DNA of 44,218 nucleotides from Seison nebaliae (taxonomy: Eukaryota > Rotifera > Pararotatoria > Seisonacea > Seisonidae), in assembly GCA_023231475.1 (NCBI GenBank), contig JALJEE010001942.1, positions 1 through 44,218 on the forward strand. Reading direction: 5' to 3'. Of the stretch, positions 9,045-21,549 are shown piece by piece (within the stretch, counting starts at the first letter, position 1; every line of letters begins with the position of its first letter). The notes beneath the pieces are model-generated. The model saw nothing but the letters and a program-made list of their open reading frames with translations, ran no database searches and was not told the DNA's origin. The position numbers and the translations under genes are program-made.

Positions 9045-11922
9045 TTTATCTTTTTTGGAGTTCGTTAACGTTTCGAAAAACAATTCACTGAAACAAAAGC
9101 AAATAACATTTTCTGTTCATATAACAATTCTACAGAAAACTTATCATCATTTATATTAATCTTAATCGTAATGATTTTTTCCGAAAAATCTTCTCTCCAA
9201 ACCTCTTCATTTGAATTGAGAGTAAATGATGTTACATTTGAAATTTTTTCACTGAATTATTTTCCGATTGAAGAAAAAATTTGTGAATCAGATAACAGAG
9301 TAAATAAATATTGGGAGATATAGTCTCTTCGAAAGAAAATGAAAGGAATGGATCAACAATATATTTATTTGATCTTCCATAAGGAAATCGACAATAGAAA
9401 CGTCCGATAGAGAATTAGATTGATAAAATGAACAATTAAGAAAAGCGACATCTTCCCTATGTTTTCAATAATTGCCGATGTTTTTTCACAGAAGAAGAAA
9501 AAGGAGGAACGATTGTTGGACAGAAAGATTAGACTGACGTTCGTGGTAAAGTAACAGCGAAACGATTACACATCTAAATTTAGATGAGAGAAAGGAAGTG
9601 AATGGAAAGGTAATTGTTGTTTTCTTTTAAATATTAGTTAGCAGATTATAGGGAGATGGAATGATTGAAAAGATGATATAACAACAATGTTAAACGTCTA
9701 TTTTAATAAACGATATAAAACCTTCCTTAGGAAATCGTATCTTACGTATGGAAGTTTCCTTAAAATATTATTTGTTATACAATTATTATATTTTCAATCT
9801 AAAATAATTCGAATTTGGTACATAAAAATAAGTACCACTCAATTCTCTCATAATAATAAAAGAACTTATTCTATTCTACAGTTTCATTATAATGGTTCTT
9901 ACAGAAGTAAGAACTTCTTACTGATACATTACTTTTACTTTCACCCTAGAAAACGTAAAATTAGGATAGAAAATTAAAGAACGTTTCCGAATCGAATTTT
10001 CAATTGAGGAAGAAAACAAAATAATTATCATCAGAAGTTAACACATCACCGCTTTTTTAATTAAGAAATTGGGAACATAAATGATGGTAATGGGAATGAC
10101 GATATCGACGTTGGAGGAGTTGAGAGTCAAAAAGGGAAAGGTTGGACGTAAGGAAAGGAGAAAAAGGAAGACACTAGATAAAAATGAAAAAGAATTGTGT
10201 TCAGAGTGAAGAAATGATGAGGTGAGAAAATATTTAATATCTTTCCCATACACTAGACTGCACAAATGTTTCCTTATCACGAAAATAAGTTATTTGTCGA
10301 CTGACGAACGTTATTCATCTGTCTTCAATTCAAAGATACTTAACTTCTCCATCATCCTTTCATCCAGCTAAATACAAGGTGATTACACATCTTACTTTCA
10401 TTAACATCTTGATAACTCGGGATATGATGTTCCTATAGGAACAAATGCTTTAATTATCCATAACAACAGATAAATTTATATAAAATTAAACGATATGCGT
10501 AGATAAATCGCTTCAATCGTCAACTTTAATTTCTACCCTACCTTTTTTCTACTTTATTTATTTTCATATTTCTAAATAAACTAACTGCATTGTATTTTAT
10601 ATCAATTATTATTCCCTTTAAATTTAATTGGGAATTTAATTTTCTACAATTTTTAATTCGACCTATGAATAATAATCTACAATATCTAATTCTATGAAAA
10701 ACAATAACTGTTTTTATGAAGATATATTAGAGAAAAGGAATATGTAGATTGGAAGATTTAACAATTCCTTTCAAAAACTGAATCGTGAGAACAATTCTTT
10801 CGAGAATGAAGTGACAATTAAAATATGACGCAACTTCACCATCTTACCCGAAGAAAAAATATTGCAAATAAATTAAATTTTAATAAATCATCATCATCGT
10901 TATTGTAGTCATCGTCATGGTCGTTAGTGTGTAGGGGGCGTAAGAAATTCATGTTCAACCAATTTCATTGATATAGTCGATGGTTATAAGAAAATAGAGA
11001 CGAAAATATGACTATGATGAATATTATGAAATTTATTGATCAACTAAAAAATGTTTTGCAATAAATAATTCCCGTTGTGAATAATGTCGATGAGTGCGGT
11101 GCTGATGAGTGAAGAACAATCTCAAAATATTCTTTTGTTCATTGCATATTAAGAATAAAATCGAATGAAATAAATCATACAATATTATCGATACGCTTAG
11201 TTCATCTGACATTGGACCTGACTCTATAGAGGGATGCATTAAACTTCTTCGCATTTCTTACACAATGAGAACATTATCATTTTTTTATTGTCAACCATCA
11301 GCTTACAACATCTGTAATGCATTTGCCAGAAAATCTCAAAAAATCAAAATTCTTTTACAAAAAAGCCGATAAGCTAAAGCTCAATTTCAAATTGGAGGTA
11401 GGAAGTTTTCTTCCAAGGAAGTGATTAGGTATTAAGATAATATATATAATTATCTTATAACGTACTCTACTGACGATCTGCTTATCTGACCGTTTAGTTC
11501 TTTCATTGTTTAGCGTAGAAATCTAACGTTTAGCTGATCTTGTTTAGAAAAAACGATATTTTTTAGAGTAAACAACTAAACGAATTAGTAAGATTGACTA
11601 ATATTGTATTTAAGTAAAAGGAGAAAATGGAGAATGTTGAGAAAAGAAAAATTTGAAAATGAATAAATGTTGGATTGATATAAGTTTGAAATCAAATATC
11701 GATATAAAATATTTATTAAAAGATAAAACTATGACATTGAACGTCTTTTATTGAATTAGACATATAATGATGGTATGTCAATCAAATGTTGAACTAATGT
11801 TTTATGAAATGGTCCATGAATAAATGAAGACAAACTCAACATTTGTTTTCATTGTAGAGAAGAGTTTCCATTAAATAATCATTTTATAATTTCAAATGCT
11901 CTTACTCTAAACTTTGCCTCTC
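9045..11922. other. Long intergenic stretch without a supportable gene
   Basis: Almost 2.9 kb with no recognisable exon on either strand. Short frames at 9687-9977 and 10038-10280 look like AT-rich chance frames. A possible plus-strand exon-like segment of Lys/Glu/Arg codons (9492-9545), flanked by TTTTTTCACAG and GTAAAG, could not be joined to anything. A hairpin lies at about 9895-9914. Confidence 0.4.
9895..9914. repeat. Small perfect hairpin
   Basis: GTTCTTAC is followed by loop AGAA and then GTAAGAAC, an 8-bp perfect inverted repeat. A further partial copy (TTCTTAC) follows at once. Function unknown. Confidence 0.6.
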
Positions 11923-14838
11923 CTACATTTCTTCATAGATGTTGCTGATAGTATTTATCATTTCGTTGCGTAACATCTTGTTCTCTCTCAGAGCATTCGT
12001 ACTCCAACACTCGATTTCCTTCATTGCTGAACTGATGAACGTCGAATGATCATTGATGGAATTGAAAACAAATCATTAGTAGTTGAAATAATCGAAAAGT
12101 TAAAATAACTTATACGCCATTTCTAAATCCTGAATCTTCTTCTCTTTTTCGCTGAGGAGGAATTGGAGTTTTCTGTTACGCATCTCTTCTTCACGTACCC
12201 TGATAGTTACTTCAGCAACTGCGCTACGTTGCCTGCAATCATGTTCATTTAGGCCTTTTTCGTAAATCAATTCAAATGTCAAACTTGCATTCTAATTGAT
12301 TAATATTCTCTTTCGATTGTTTCTCTATCAGCTGTCCAGACAACATATTAAAAGATGATAAATGTGAGATGGATGAATCAACCGAAATCTTTTCTTGTAG
12401 TTCGCTGATTTTCTTCTCTAACAATGTACATTCATCTTTTAATAAATCATTGGTACGATCACTCTCCGTATTCTATCAAATTTAATGAGTTCGATGCCAA
12501 TAAATCATTCAGAAGAAGAATATACGATACAAATCATTCAATAGACAATTTGATACATGAAGAAGAATTAGAGAAACATCCACTAACTTTCTTCTTCAAT
12601 TCTAAATTCTCGGATTTGAACGATTTATTCTACGAGTACAATAAATAATACAATACAAAGAATAATTTGAAAAGACAACCATATCTAATAGTGTGGCTAG
12701 TTCGTCGATTATTTCAGATTTTTCAGAATCCTTTTGATGAATTACCAAATTTTGCTTGTTAATTCTCATTTCCAAATCTCTTCAAACGTTACCGAACATA
12801 TTGGCGAGTGGATAGAAATAATAAGAAATAAAACTTCAATCTGATTTCAAAATTTTGAATGATTTTCGATTTTCGCTTTAAATCCTTCTTGTCCTTCTCA
12901 GTTATTGATTTGAGAGTCGAATTTTCTTCGGTTAATTTCTAAAAAGCAAATTTTCACAAAAATCAATTTATTTTGAAAAATAATTAATTAACATAAAGAT
13001 CAGCATCATTTTCGATTTTTAGACAGGATTTTTGATGGTCCACAATTTGTAGTTTTCTAGATTGAAATAGATTATAACAAATTTCAAAAGATAGTTCTTA
13101 AAACTTTTGCAAATCTAAAACTGTACGAGAATAATCTTCGAACGATATCATATTTTGCAATTTCATTTTGTTTTCAGCATTCTCGAACTTCTCCTTATTG
13201 TAAATATTTAACTTAGTTTGCAATTCATTAATTGTATTTTTCTGACTATCAATTGTTTTATTCAGGAAAAGCTTCTCTTGATTCCAGGAATATTGATGAC
13301 CTTCTAATTGTTTCGATTCACTTTGTAATTTTATGGTTAACATCTCATTCTCGTTCATCAATTCTTCTGCTTTTTTCCTCACATGATCACTAAACGAATA
13401 GAACAGACGAAAAATAAATTGATAAAATTGTCAACATTTCCACACTCGAATCAACCGAATTATAAGATTTATTCGTGAACGATTTAGATAATTTTGGAGT
13501 GTAAATTTGCTTCATTTGAACTTCAAGTTCGTCATTCCGTTTCTTATAAATCATTAACAATTCTTTTTCTTCGTTTATGATTTTCTATGACGAGAATGAA
13601 TGAAGGAAGATAATTAATAGGTCTCCTAAAATATTCTAACATTTCCGCTAGAAATTATTTCATTTTTCTCTTCAATTTGTCGATTATATTCAGCGACTAA
13701 CGGTGAGAGATATTTCTGGTCGACCTGTCGTCAAAATAATTTTCCATTATGGTCAATGGCACAGAAAGTGTAATTATATTAACATTCCAAATCGGTATTG
13801 GACCATCAGCAGGAATACCTACGAAATTTTTGGACTATTTAAATAAATAATGATCATTCTTGTCAATAGAACTGATTCTACAAACTTTAGTTGAAACTTC
13901 TATTGTCTGTTTATCGCTTAGAACAGTTTGTAGATTATGTATGAGAGTCGTCAAATTTTTCTTTTCTTTCTTCAACTGATTGTTCTCTTTTGTTAATTGA
14001 TCTATAAGAACATCAAAAAAATTGGAGTGATGGAGTTAAATGAGAACCCATTTGATTAAGAGAGATACTTCTTTTTATGGTTTGTGGAATTTCTTCTTTA
14101 ATTTTCGACGATTCGTCATTCGATAAATGTCGACTTCGTCTTAATGAACTTTTCAAACTGATTCCCGACTAAATAAATATCCATCAATTTATTAAATATT
14201 TTGAATTAGCTTAAGGTTACCAACATATGTTCCAGAAGTTTTCACTAATTTATCATCTTCACAATTTACAATATCAATGATGTTTTTATTGAAATGAAAT
14301 TTAAAACTTGAATCATTTATTGGAATTGTCTTCGATTTTTATGAAAAAATTATAGTAGAAGAAAATATAAAATTTATAAAACTTCATCTTGAATATTAAT
14401 TGAGTCATCTAAAATAATTAAGTTTATTAATGAATTGTGAAAGATTCTAAACTTAAATCGTAATAATTAAGAGGATTGACGTTCGATATTTTCTTACCCT
14501 CCATGCTGTCCAGAGGTGTTACATGAAATTCACGACTGCTCAAAGTTCTCGGAGTTTTCACAGGAACCTCATCCAATTTGCTAGTTGTCTTTTAGTGAAG
14601 AAAGCAATATTTTCTCATTAAACATATCATTAAACAATTAAACAGTCACAGTAAATCTACTCAGTTCGCTCTCAGTGCTCGAGGAATTCTCTGAAGAAGC
14701 ACGCCTGGACATCGTTTTTTCCAGATGTGGTGGTCGCTGTTTCTTCGGAAAAAAACGAGGACTGATGTCATCATTGGAGAATGATTTTTTCTTTGTTCGG
14801 TGTCTGCCGAAAGAGAAACAATTTCCAGATTTTGTCAT
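11923..14838 (-). CDS. CEP89: CEP89 (CCDC123) homologue, centriolar distal appendage protein, many small exons
   Basis: CEP89 is a coiled-coil protein of the mother-centriole distal appendages needed for cilium assembly. Key evidence is a segment at about 13680-13830: exons reading GPIPIWN and DQKYLSPLVAEYNRQ join to match the vertebrate stretch [20 protein letters not shown]. The C-terminus (CWSTNALRENKMLRNE, stop at 11923) parallels the vertebrate WESTFRENRRIRELL end. Between them lies Lys/Glu/Leu-rich coiled coil. Exons placed by frame: 11923-12031, 12116-12232, 12285-12472, 12588-12629, 12680-12779, 12835-12938, 12993-13056 and 13105-13389. Further small exons run up to the first at about 14641-14838. 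The start at 14838 gives MTKSGNCFSFGRHR, similar to the basic CEP89 N-terminus, although the frame stays open upstream to about 14955. The 13.4-14.6 kb exon limits are not resolved. Confidence 0.75.
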
Positions 14839-15350
14839 TTTTATATTTCCATAATAATTTTCTATTTGTTGAACAATTAAATTAAAATTTAATATTTCTG
14901 GTGATTCTCGAAATTTAAAATCGTCCGTTGTCAACAGCAATAAACCATCATTATCCTATTTCCAACTATGTATTATAAGAAATTTCCATTAAGAGTTTTA
15001 ATTAAAGATTTAGCTTTATGTAATGAAAATGTATAATAATTTGATAATGATATCAAGCTTTATAATTTAGAAAAATCATATTATTTTAAGTTAAGCTTAA
15101 CTTTTAATCATGGAAAACTTCTTAACATGCATCTCAGAAGACATTTAATAAGAAAAAAAGAAACAATTTTTGGCGATCTATGTTTTCTTTTCAGTTGTAC
15201 GTTTTCCACAATCCATGTGATTACTAGTAGGAATCGAAACCGAATTGAATAGTTTCTCATAAATTGTTGGCTCTATTTCGCGAGAAACCAATTTTGACAA
15301 ACATTTTACTTTGAATCTTTTTTACTTTTTTTTCTCATTTTCAATTAAAT
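14839..15350. promoter_or_regulatory. Divergent promoter region between CEP89 and SUMO
   Basis: About 510 bp separate two genes transcribed away from each other. It may hold a 5' non-coding exon of CEP89. A T-rich stretch precedes the SUMO start. No named element was identified. Confidence 0.35.
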
Positions 15351-15773
15351 ATGACGGAAGAAGTGAATCAAGTTGGTTGTTTATTCTCCCAAAGTATCTT
15401 ATCTTCTTTTTGAGAATGAATCCTTGGCAGCTGGAGACAAATCAGCAAACGCTTCTGCAACTACCGGGAAATCGGAAGAACAGAGCGAATACATCCGAAT
15501 CAAAGTAATAGGCCAGGTGAATGATTTGTTTGATAAATTCTCTTTCTCTAATTCTTTTAGGATAATAATGAAATGCATTTTAAAGTAAAGATGACTACTA
15601 ATATGGGGAAATTGAAGAAATCGTATAGTGAACGACAAGACATCAGTTTGAATGCATTACGATTTCTCTTTGATGGTCGTCGAGTTATTGACGAGGCAAC
15701 ACCAGAACAATTGGGAATGGAAGACGGGGATGTTATCGAAGTACATCAAGAACAAGTCGGAGGTTTTTGTTAA
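15351..15773 (+). CDS. SUMO (small ubiquitin-like modifier)
   Basis: Three coding exons join in frame: 15351-15362 (only MTEE), 15415-15516 and 15561-15773. The introns are 52 and 44 bp, and the product is 108 aa. Diagnostic stretches are [34 protein letters not shown]-type [14 protein letters not shown] and the C-terminal QEQVGG followed by only two residues, Phe-Cys. SUMO is conjugated through that Gly-Gly to lysines of target proteins by E1 (SAE1/UBA2) and UBC9, after a SENP protease removes the tail. The N-terminal extension is Ser/Ala/Lys-rich, and I see no clear psiKxE site in it. The sequence is closest to the SUMO1-like pattern. AATAAA at 15836 lies about 60 bp past the stop. Confidence 0.93.
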
Positions 15774-16169
15774 TTGAATTGATCGTGACACTTATCGCTA
15801 ATTCAACTGGAAGGAAAAGCATATTGACTATTTTTAATAAAAACACATTTTATAATTTTTCCTAAAATAATTCTTCTTCTGAACGTAAGATGATGGGTCA
15901 ACAGTAACGATGATTCCTTAAAAATTTTTTAATTCTATTGTTGTTTATGTTCAAAATAAATATTTCAAAACTAAAAATTCAGTTTCAGTTAGAAAGAAGT
16001 TGGGAAACTGATAATATTTTAAATTGTTTGTTAGACATTATTTTTCTTGTATTCTATTGTTAAATTAAAAATTAAATTAATTTAATAAAACTTTAAATTT
16101 TCTTGTTCAATTGTTCGAAATGGAAAATTAAAGAATTAAAATTGAAAGAGAAAATTTATCGTATAAAAA
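15774..16169. other. Intergenic region between SUMO and the 654-aa gene
   Basis: About 400 bp, AT-rich, holding the SUMO polyadenylation signal (AATAAA, 15836) and presumably the promoter of the next gene. Nothing else seen. Confidence 0.45.
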
Positions 16170-18491
16170 ATGTCATCTTCTACCAACCCAAAGAAGGAAG
16201 ATAGTAACGATGATGGTACAGCGGAGAATTATATGAGAAGAAAACGCCGTAAATGTACAATGAGAAATGAGGAAGTAGTAGAAAGTGAAGAGAATGAAAA
16301 TGATCAACAAGTAGATACGAAAAAATCGCATAATCCACGAGATCGTGTAGCAAAACGACGTATGAAATGCACAATAAGTTCGTTAACAAGAGTAGGAACG
16401 TTGAGAACAAGTACACGGTTAAAGGCGAATAGTTCAGTGAAAGCAGAAAGATTAGAATTACACTTAACTCACTTACAACAAGGAAAATGTAAAGTGAATG
16501 ATGATGTGTCGAAAGAGGAGGGAAATGATTCCAGTGATTCAGATTGTAGTACCAATACTTCTCTTGCTACTTTGACATTAGAACAGAAAAGTTATCAAGT
16601 AAAAAATCAAAGAGAAAAACGTAAACTTTCTTTTTAGATAATATGATGTGTCAATTTAAATGGTGTGGTATTGATCTCTCTCATTTCACTTATATGAATT
16701 TAATAGAAATTGGATATTTCTTTTATAATCGGTTTAAATTTGATTAATTTTTTAATAAATTCAATTACACATTAATTACATTTTCACATCTTTTAAAGAA
16801 ATGCCGATCATCCATTTCAATCGTTTTTTGATAATTGGTTTCAACCGAACGAATTACACGTCTGTATGTCATCGTATCTCTGGTTGAATTATTGCACGAT
16901 TAATTCGTGTTTGGATTTTGTACGTTGTGCACTCGATGTTTATAGTAGAAGTTTGAACAATCAAGCATTCTTTATAGAACGAAGTTAAAATTTTTATTTG
17001 AAATTTATTAGAAACATTTCTAATTTAGTTGAGTTAGGCAAACATAATTACCTATTCAACACGAAAATCGGAAGACAATTACATTGGATAATTGATGATG
17101 TATTAAAGAATGATCATTTAACAATTTGGAGTTTCATTTTTGTTGATTCTTAAGTATTCATGAAAATTTTAGAAAGGAAATTAGTGAAACAAAGTCAGAA
17201 AATGGCAGCGCAGACACTTCAACATTCAAACACGAGATATTTATTAGAGAAGGAAGAGAATGATAATTACGGAAAGACATTTAGTGCCGTTTTCGCAGAT
17301 ATCCTAGTGAATTGGAATGAAGATGCTGATAAATTCCGTCAATCACCCGATTTCGATATGAAATCCATTGAACACATCGGACAGCCAAAAGTCGAATCAA
17401 GTCGATTAACAGGAAGATTAACAAGATTAATCACGTCCATTCGTTCTACACATCGAAAGAATTTTGGAGATGATAATTTTTGGAAACAAGTCTTCAGTTC
17501 AGTGAAGAAATATTTTTCGAATTTAAAAAATAAAAATCATCGAATGGAATACTTAAGTCGATGGTATAGTATGCTGATATTTTGTGACATTGTTCCCAAT
17601 AAATACATTGGACTGATTACTAAATGTTTAAATATTTTCTCCAAACTAATTTATATTCGTCTCAAACTAATCGACCTAACACCTGAATTATTGGTCACAA
17701 ATACACAATTATTATTGCTCGGTACAATAATGTGTCATTTAACATGTTAAAGTTTTAGAATATAATATCAAGAATAATTCTTTGAAAAATTATTCAGATT
17801 ATTTTATAAAAAAACTTGAGGACGGAAATAAGTTGGAAGAATTATTAAGATTTTTTTGCTTACCTTTCTCTTACGTATCCGATCATTGTTATAAGTTAGC
17901 AGTCATATTATAAACATCTTCTTCAAATGTTCCTTCCTTCAAATTTAGAAACAGTTTCGACTACTTAACTGAGAGGAAAATCCAAAGAAATGATCTATTT
18001 GATAAATTTCTTGACGGTGCAAATGGTATGACTAACAATTGTTTCTTTTCTTCCGCTTCACTCGATGGATATTTCGAGGGAAATACTGATAATAGTTTCA
18101 TTTTAAAAAAAAATAAAAAGAAATTCATTGACAACTTGACAGTTTTTTATGATGTCTCACAGTTAGAGAAAGAAGAATCTGAAAGAAAACATGCGAAAAA
18201 CATTTCCAAATTGAAATATTGTAGTCGTAAAGAACCGTTACCACAATTATCGAAGTTTATTTTATCGTTTGATATTTTCTATTCTAATCAAGTCCAAATA
18301 GATTATTGGAAGAGAATGGCGATAAATCCATCGATTATTTGAGAATTCTACATAATTTACAAGTGAGAGAACCGGTGGTCTTCTTCCCGATAGCGGATGA
18401 TAACATTTATGATGATAAATATGTGGATAGAGTTTTCGATTTTATTTCAGAAAATCCGGTAAGCAAAATATTAAAGAAAAGAGATAAATAA
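16170..18491 (+). CDS. Unrecognised nuclear-looking protein, eight inferred exons, about 654 aa
   Basis: Exons joined by phase: 16170-16590, 16638-16731, 16799-16983, 17029-17130, 17173-17721, 17759-17894, 17949-18236 and 18302-18491. Introns are 47, 67, 45, 42, 37, 54 and 65 bp. The sum is 1965 nt, an exact multiple of three. The first 140 residues are polar and basic with two possible nuclear localisation clusters (RRKRRKC, KRRMKC) and an acidic serine patch (NDSSDSDC). The rest looks globular and helical, with aromatic and Cys-rich stretches (SSYLWLNYC, RWYSMLIFCDIVPNKY) and no membrane segments. I do not recognise the family. Its character would suit a chromatin or DNA-repair scaffold, but that is only a guess. 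The 18237-18301 junction is the least certain. The gene ends 42 bp before the convergent gene. Confidence 0.6.
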
Positions 18492-18533
18492 TAAGAACTC
18501 TAATAAACTCATACATATAGTCTAATTGTTTCA

Positions 18534-21500
18534 TCATTGATTCTTACTCAATTCTTCATATTGTTGACCTAATTCAAATAAATTGAGAATTGTCATCTGC
18601 AATATGGGAAAATGAGTTTTCCTTTTTTTAAAGGTTTCTTTATACGAAATTGAAACTTTAGATGCTTCGATGTTATGAATATTTAATAGTGAGGGCGGTT
18701 GAGTTAATCGTTGAGATTTGAAACCTTTTTTTTATAGAGAATAATTAGAATTAGAAATAAAATTAGAAAAATTCGTTGTCATAGTAACCGGTCGGATGAA
18801 AATAGTTGTGTGCTCGTGAATTGTAAGAATTTCGTGCTGTTGTCAATGGCATGAATAGAGCCGGTAGACAAATGTCATCTGACAAGAATTAATTATAATT
18901 CGATAGCAATTAGAGAGAATGTTGTTAACCCTCAGACACTTTAACATTGTCTTTAGCGAGACGATTCTGCACGGCTAATTTCGAATGAATGTCATTAGCA
19001 GTCTTCTCCCATTGTTCTTTAAAATGTTGTAATTGTTTCATTTGGCTCTTTTCATTCGAATCCTTTAGTCGATTAAGAAAGTCCTATTACACAGAATTAA
19101 CATTTCCAATTCATTTCACAAAACTATTTCTAACGTTAATTTTCTCATTATTCTCTACAATATCTTCATCTAACATTCCTGTTCTCCCATAATCTCTATC
19201 TATATTAAATTTGTTAATTTGAATAGTTTGTTAATTTCAAAACAAAAATCTACTTTTGTTAAATTGAGTTTCTTTAATAAATTCAGCTGAAGCTTCTGGA
19301 AGAGTTTCCCTGATTAAGGAAATCAACTTTTCATTTTCTTTATCTTTTTCGTCGATTCTTTTCTGTAAATTTCCAATTCTTTCTTCGTATTCTAATCTCA
19401 TCGATTCAATATATTCATCCTGATCTTCTCGATCAGCACATTGGTCTTTGGAAATGTGCACAGAAACTGCACTTGAAATTTTCACGGATTTTCTCGAACT
19501 TTTCACAGATTTACGATCATCGCCATGAAGACTGTCATCATTCTGAGGTAATTGAAATGATGTCATCGACGGAATTTTCGATGAATCGATCGATCTAATC
19601 GATTCTTCGAAATTCGAAGATAAATTTGGAATTGAAGCAGATTCCAATTTTTTATGAGTTCCAGATTCAGCTCCTTTTTGCGATGAGGGTGTCGATACCA
19701 ATTTCTTATAAGACGATGTTGTCGATTCTCTTTTACTATGTGATGATTTAGATGTATCTTTTTTCATTTGAGTTGATGACGATAGTGAGAGTTTTTCTGT
19801 GTTTTTCCTACTAAATGATTTACTTGATGATTGATGACTTAATTCATCTGTCATCGTTTCTTTGTCGATATGAGTTGAATATGTTCGACGCGTCCAATAG
19901 AAACAAATTGGAATTTCTAATTTTTTTTCATTATTCAAAAATTCATATGTTCGATGTTCTCGATGTAAATATGATTCGAATCGATATTTACTTGAACTAC
20001 TTAAAATTATTCGCTGAATATCTTCATCCTTCTTTTCCAAAACATCAGATAAATAATTGAAAACTGGATAATCCATTTTACGTATATCATCAAACGGAAA
20101 GTTTGTGGAAAAAATAGAATCACGAGTTGAATAAATGTTTAGTGAAATAGAACGATTTAAATCAATTACAGATGTCTTCTCATTTGAATTATGTTCTATC
20201 GATTTTAATGTTTCGATTGGTATTGTGAAATCGATAAATTTCCTTTTGTTATTTTTACTACTACTACCAGTACTACTATTACTATTCGTGTGTCTACTTG
20301 AATTATTCTTCGATTTCAGTTTGATCGATTTCGTGCTGGATGATTGAGATTTGTCTGAATTAATTGTCAAAGGATATTTTTGAATTTTTTTATAATTTTT
20401 AAAAAAGACTTCACATTTGTATCGATCTTGCTTCACAATCTCATTATCGAAACATCGAATATGTAAATGTTTCGTCGTAAAAATATCATTTGTGGAATTG
20501 GCAATTTCAAATGTCAGAGGTGTCGCTTGAATTGCGATGGATTTAAATTCGGCCATAGCTTCCGTGTTGGTCGATTGATTCGAGAAATGTTTCGGTAGGT
20601 CTTCTTGGAAATTCGTATTTTCTATTCGTTCGTGTTGTAACTTTTCCATTTCGTGCTTCTTTCGTTGTAGTTCGCTGTGGAGAATGTTGGCGAAATCGTT
20701 CGTATTCTCATTCTTTTCCATGATTTGTTCAGATAAATCATAATAGGGTAAATCATTCCTTTCCATTATCGTAATATTTTCGATGCGTTTCCTTTCTTTC
20801 AACCAGTGTATGGCGGCCACATAATCGTTACTAATTGTAGCTTGTTTAAAGGAATGTAAGCGAAATTTCCATTTTTTTGCATGACAACCTTTCGTCAAGA
20901 TTGCTAAATAAACTTTTTGCCAGTCATGTAATATTTCTTTTTTATGATATTGCCGTAAATGTTCATTCAATTCTTTAATTCTACTTACTGCTACATTCAA
21001 AGTTCGTTGTTGAATAAGATTATTTCTTTTCGTCGATTGTATATCAGTCAAATGTTCGTTGAATGGTACGTTTAAACGACGAACGATTCTCAATAGTTCA
21101 TGTAAAGGACTTTGACTTTCAACGACCGATCGATAGATTTGGGAAATGTTCATCATAAAGTAAATGTTAAAATTCAACGGAAGCGAATTATGAAGGAGCA
21201 ACACATCTTTCATATTCAACAACTTTTGCATCGATGAGTTCAACGAACAAAAGTTATTTTCCACAATTCTTACTAAACTTATTAATTGTGACGATGCCGT
21301 TTTCATTAATTTATCATTCCCTGATAGATCTTCATTCTTATCATTTTGTTCGTCATAACTATCTTCTTCTTCGTCGTCATCTTCAATGATGATATTGGAA
21401 TCTTCAACTATATTAAGATCATCAAATAATTGATCATCATCTTCAGCGACAATCGAATGGATATTAGTTAATTGACTAGAATCATCATTAAAATCACCAT

Positions 21501-21549
21501 CAGCTGATTTCTCTTCTTTAATTTTCGACAAATTATTTTTAATAATCAT
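18534..21549 (-). CDS. Unrecognised 931-aa protein with acidic N-terminus and C-terminal coiled coil
   Basis: Five exons join in frame: 19254-21549, 19135-19199, 18930-19083, 18789-18878 and 18534-18724. Introns are 51-64 bp. The sum is 2796 nt, 932 codons including stop. Residues about 20-80 are strongly acidic (runs of Asp/Glu). Residues 80-260 are helical. The middle (about 400-660) is Ser/Lys-rich and probably disordered. Residues about 700-830 form Glu/Lys coiled coil (EYIESMRLEYEERIGNLQKR region). The C-terminus contains RAHNYFHPTG, which looks like a conserved short motif, and ends in an Asn-Gln tail. I do not recognise it. The coiled coil and its divergent partner on a tight promoter do not fix a function. 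The last two exons rest on phase and coding character only. Confidence 0.7.

Noticed and set aside
9687-9977. 96-aa plus-strand frame
   Set aside because: Composition is that of random AT-rich DNA (Tyr, Phe, Lys, Ile), with no domain, no splice context and an internal hairpin.
13098-14940. Separate short coiled-coil genes between 13.1 and 14.9 kb
   Set aside because: The pieces join in phase through tiny introns and match the order of CEP89, so they are one gene.
16180-16416. 78-aa minus-strand frame rich in Leu/Tyr
   Set aside because: Antisense to the basic N-terminal exon of the 654-aa gene, with no supporting features.
17160-17172. ATG at 17161 as the start of a separate 196-aa protein
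   Set aside because: This ATG falls in a likely 42-bp intron (17131-17172). The upstream exon 17029-17130 joins in phase and reads as coding.
18459-18586. Extra 3' exon of the 654-aa gene after donor GTAAGC
   Set aside because: It would overlap, antisense, a well-supported last exon of the minus gene. The unspliced frame gives a reasonable stop at 18491.
18763-18788. C-terminus of the 931-aa protein ending just after HPTG at 18763
   Set aside because: A GT donor at 18788 and a further exon with strong coding character in matching phase (18534-18724) favour read-on by splicing.
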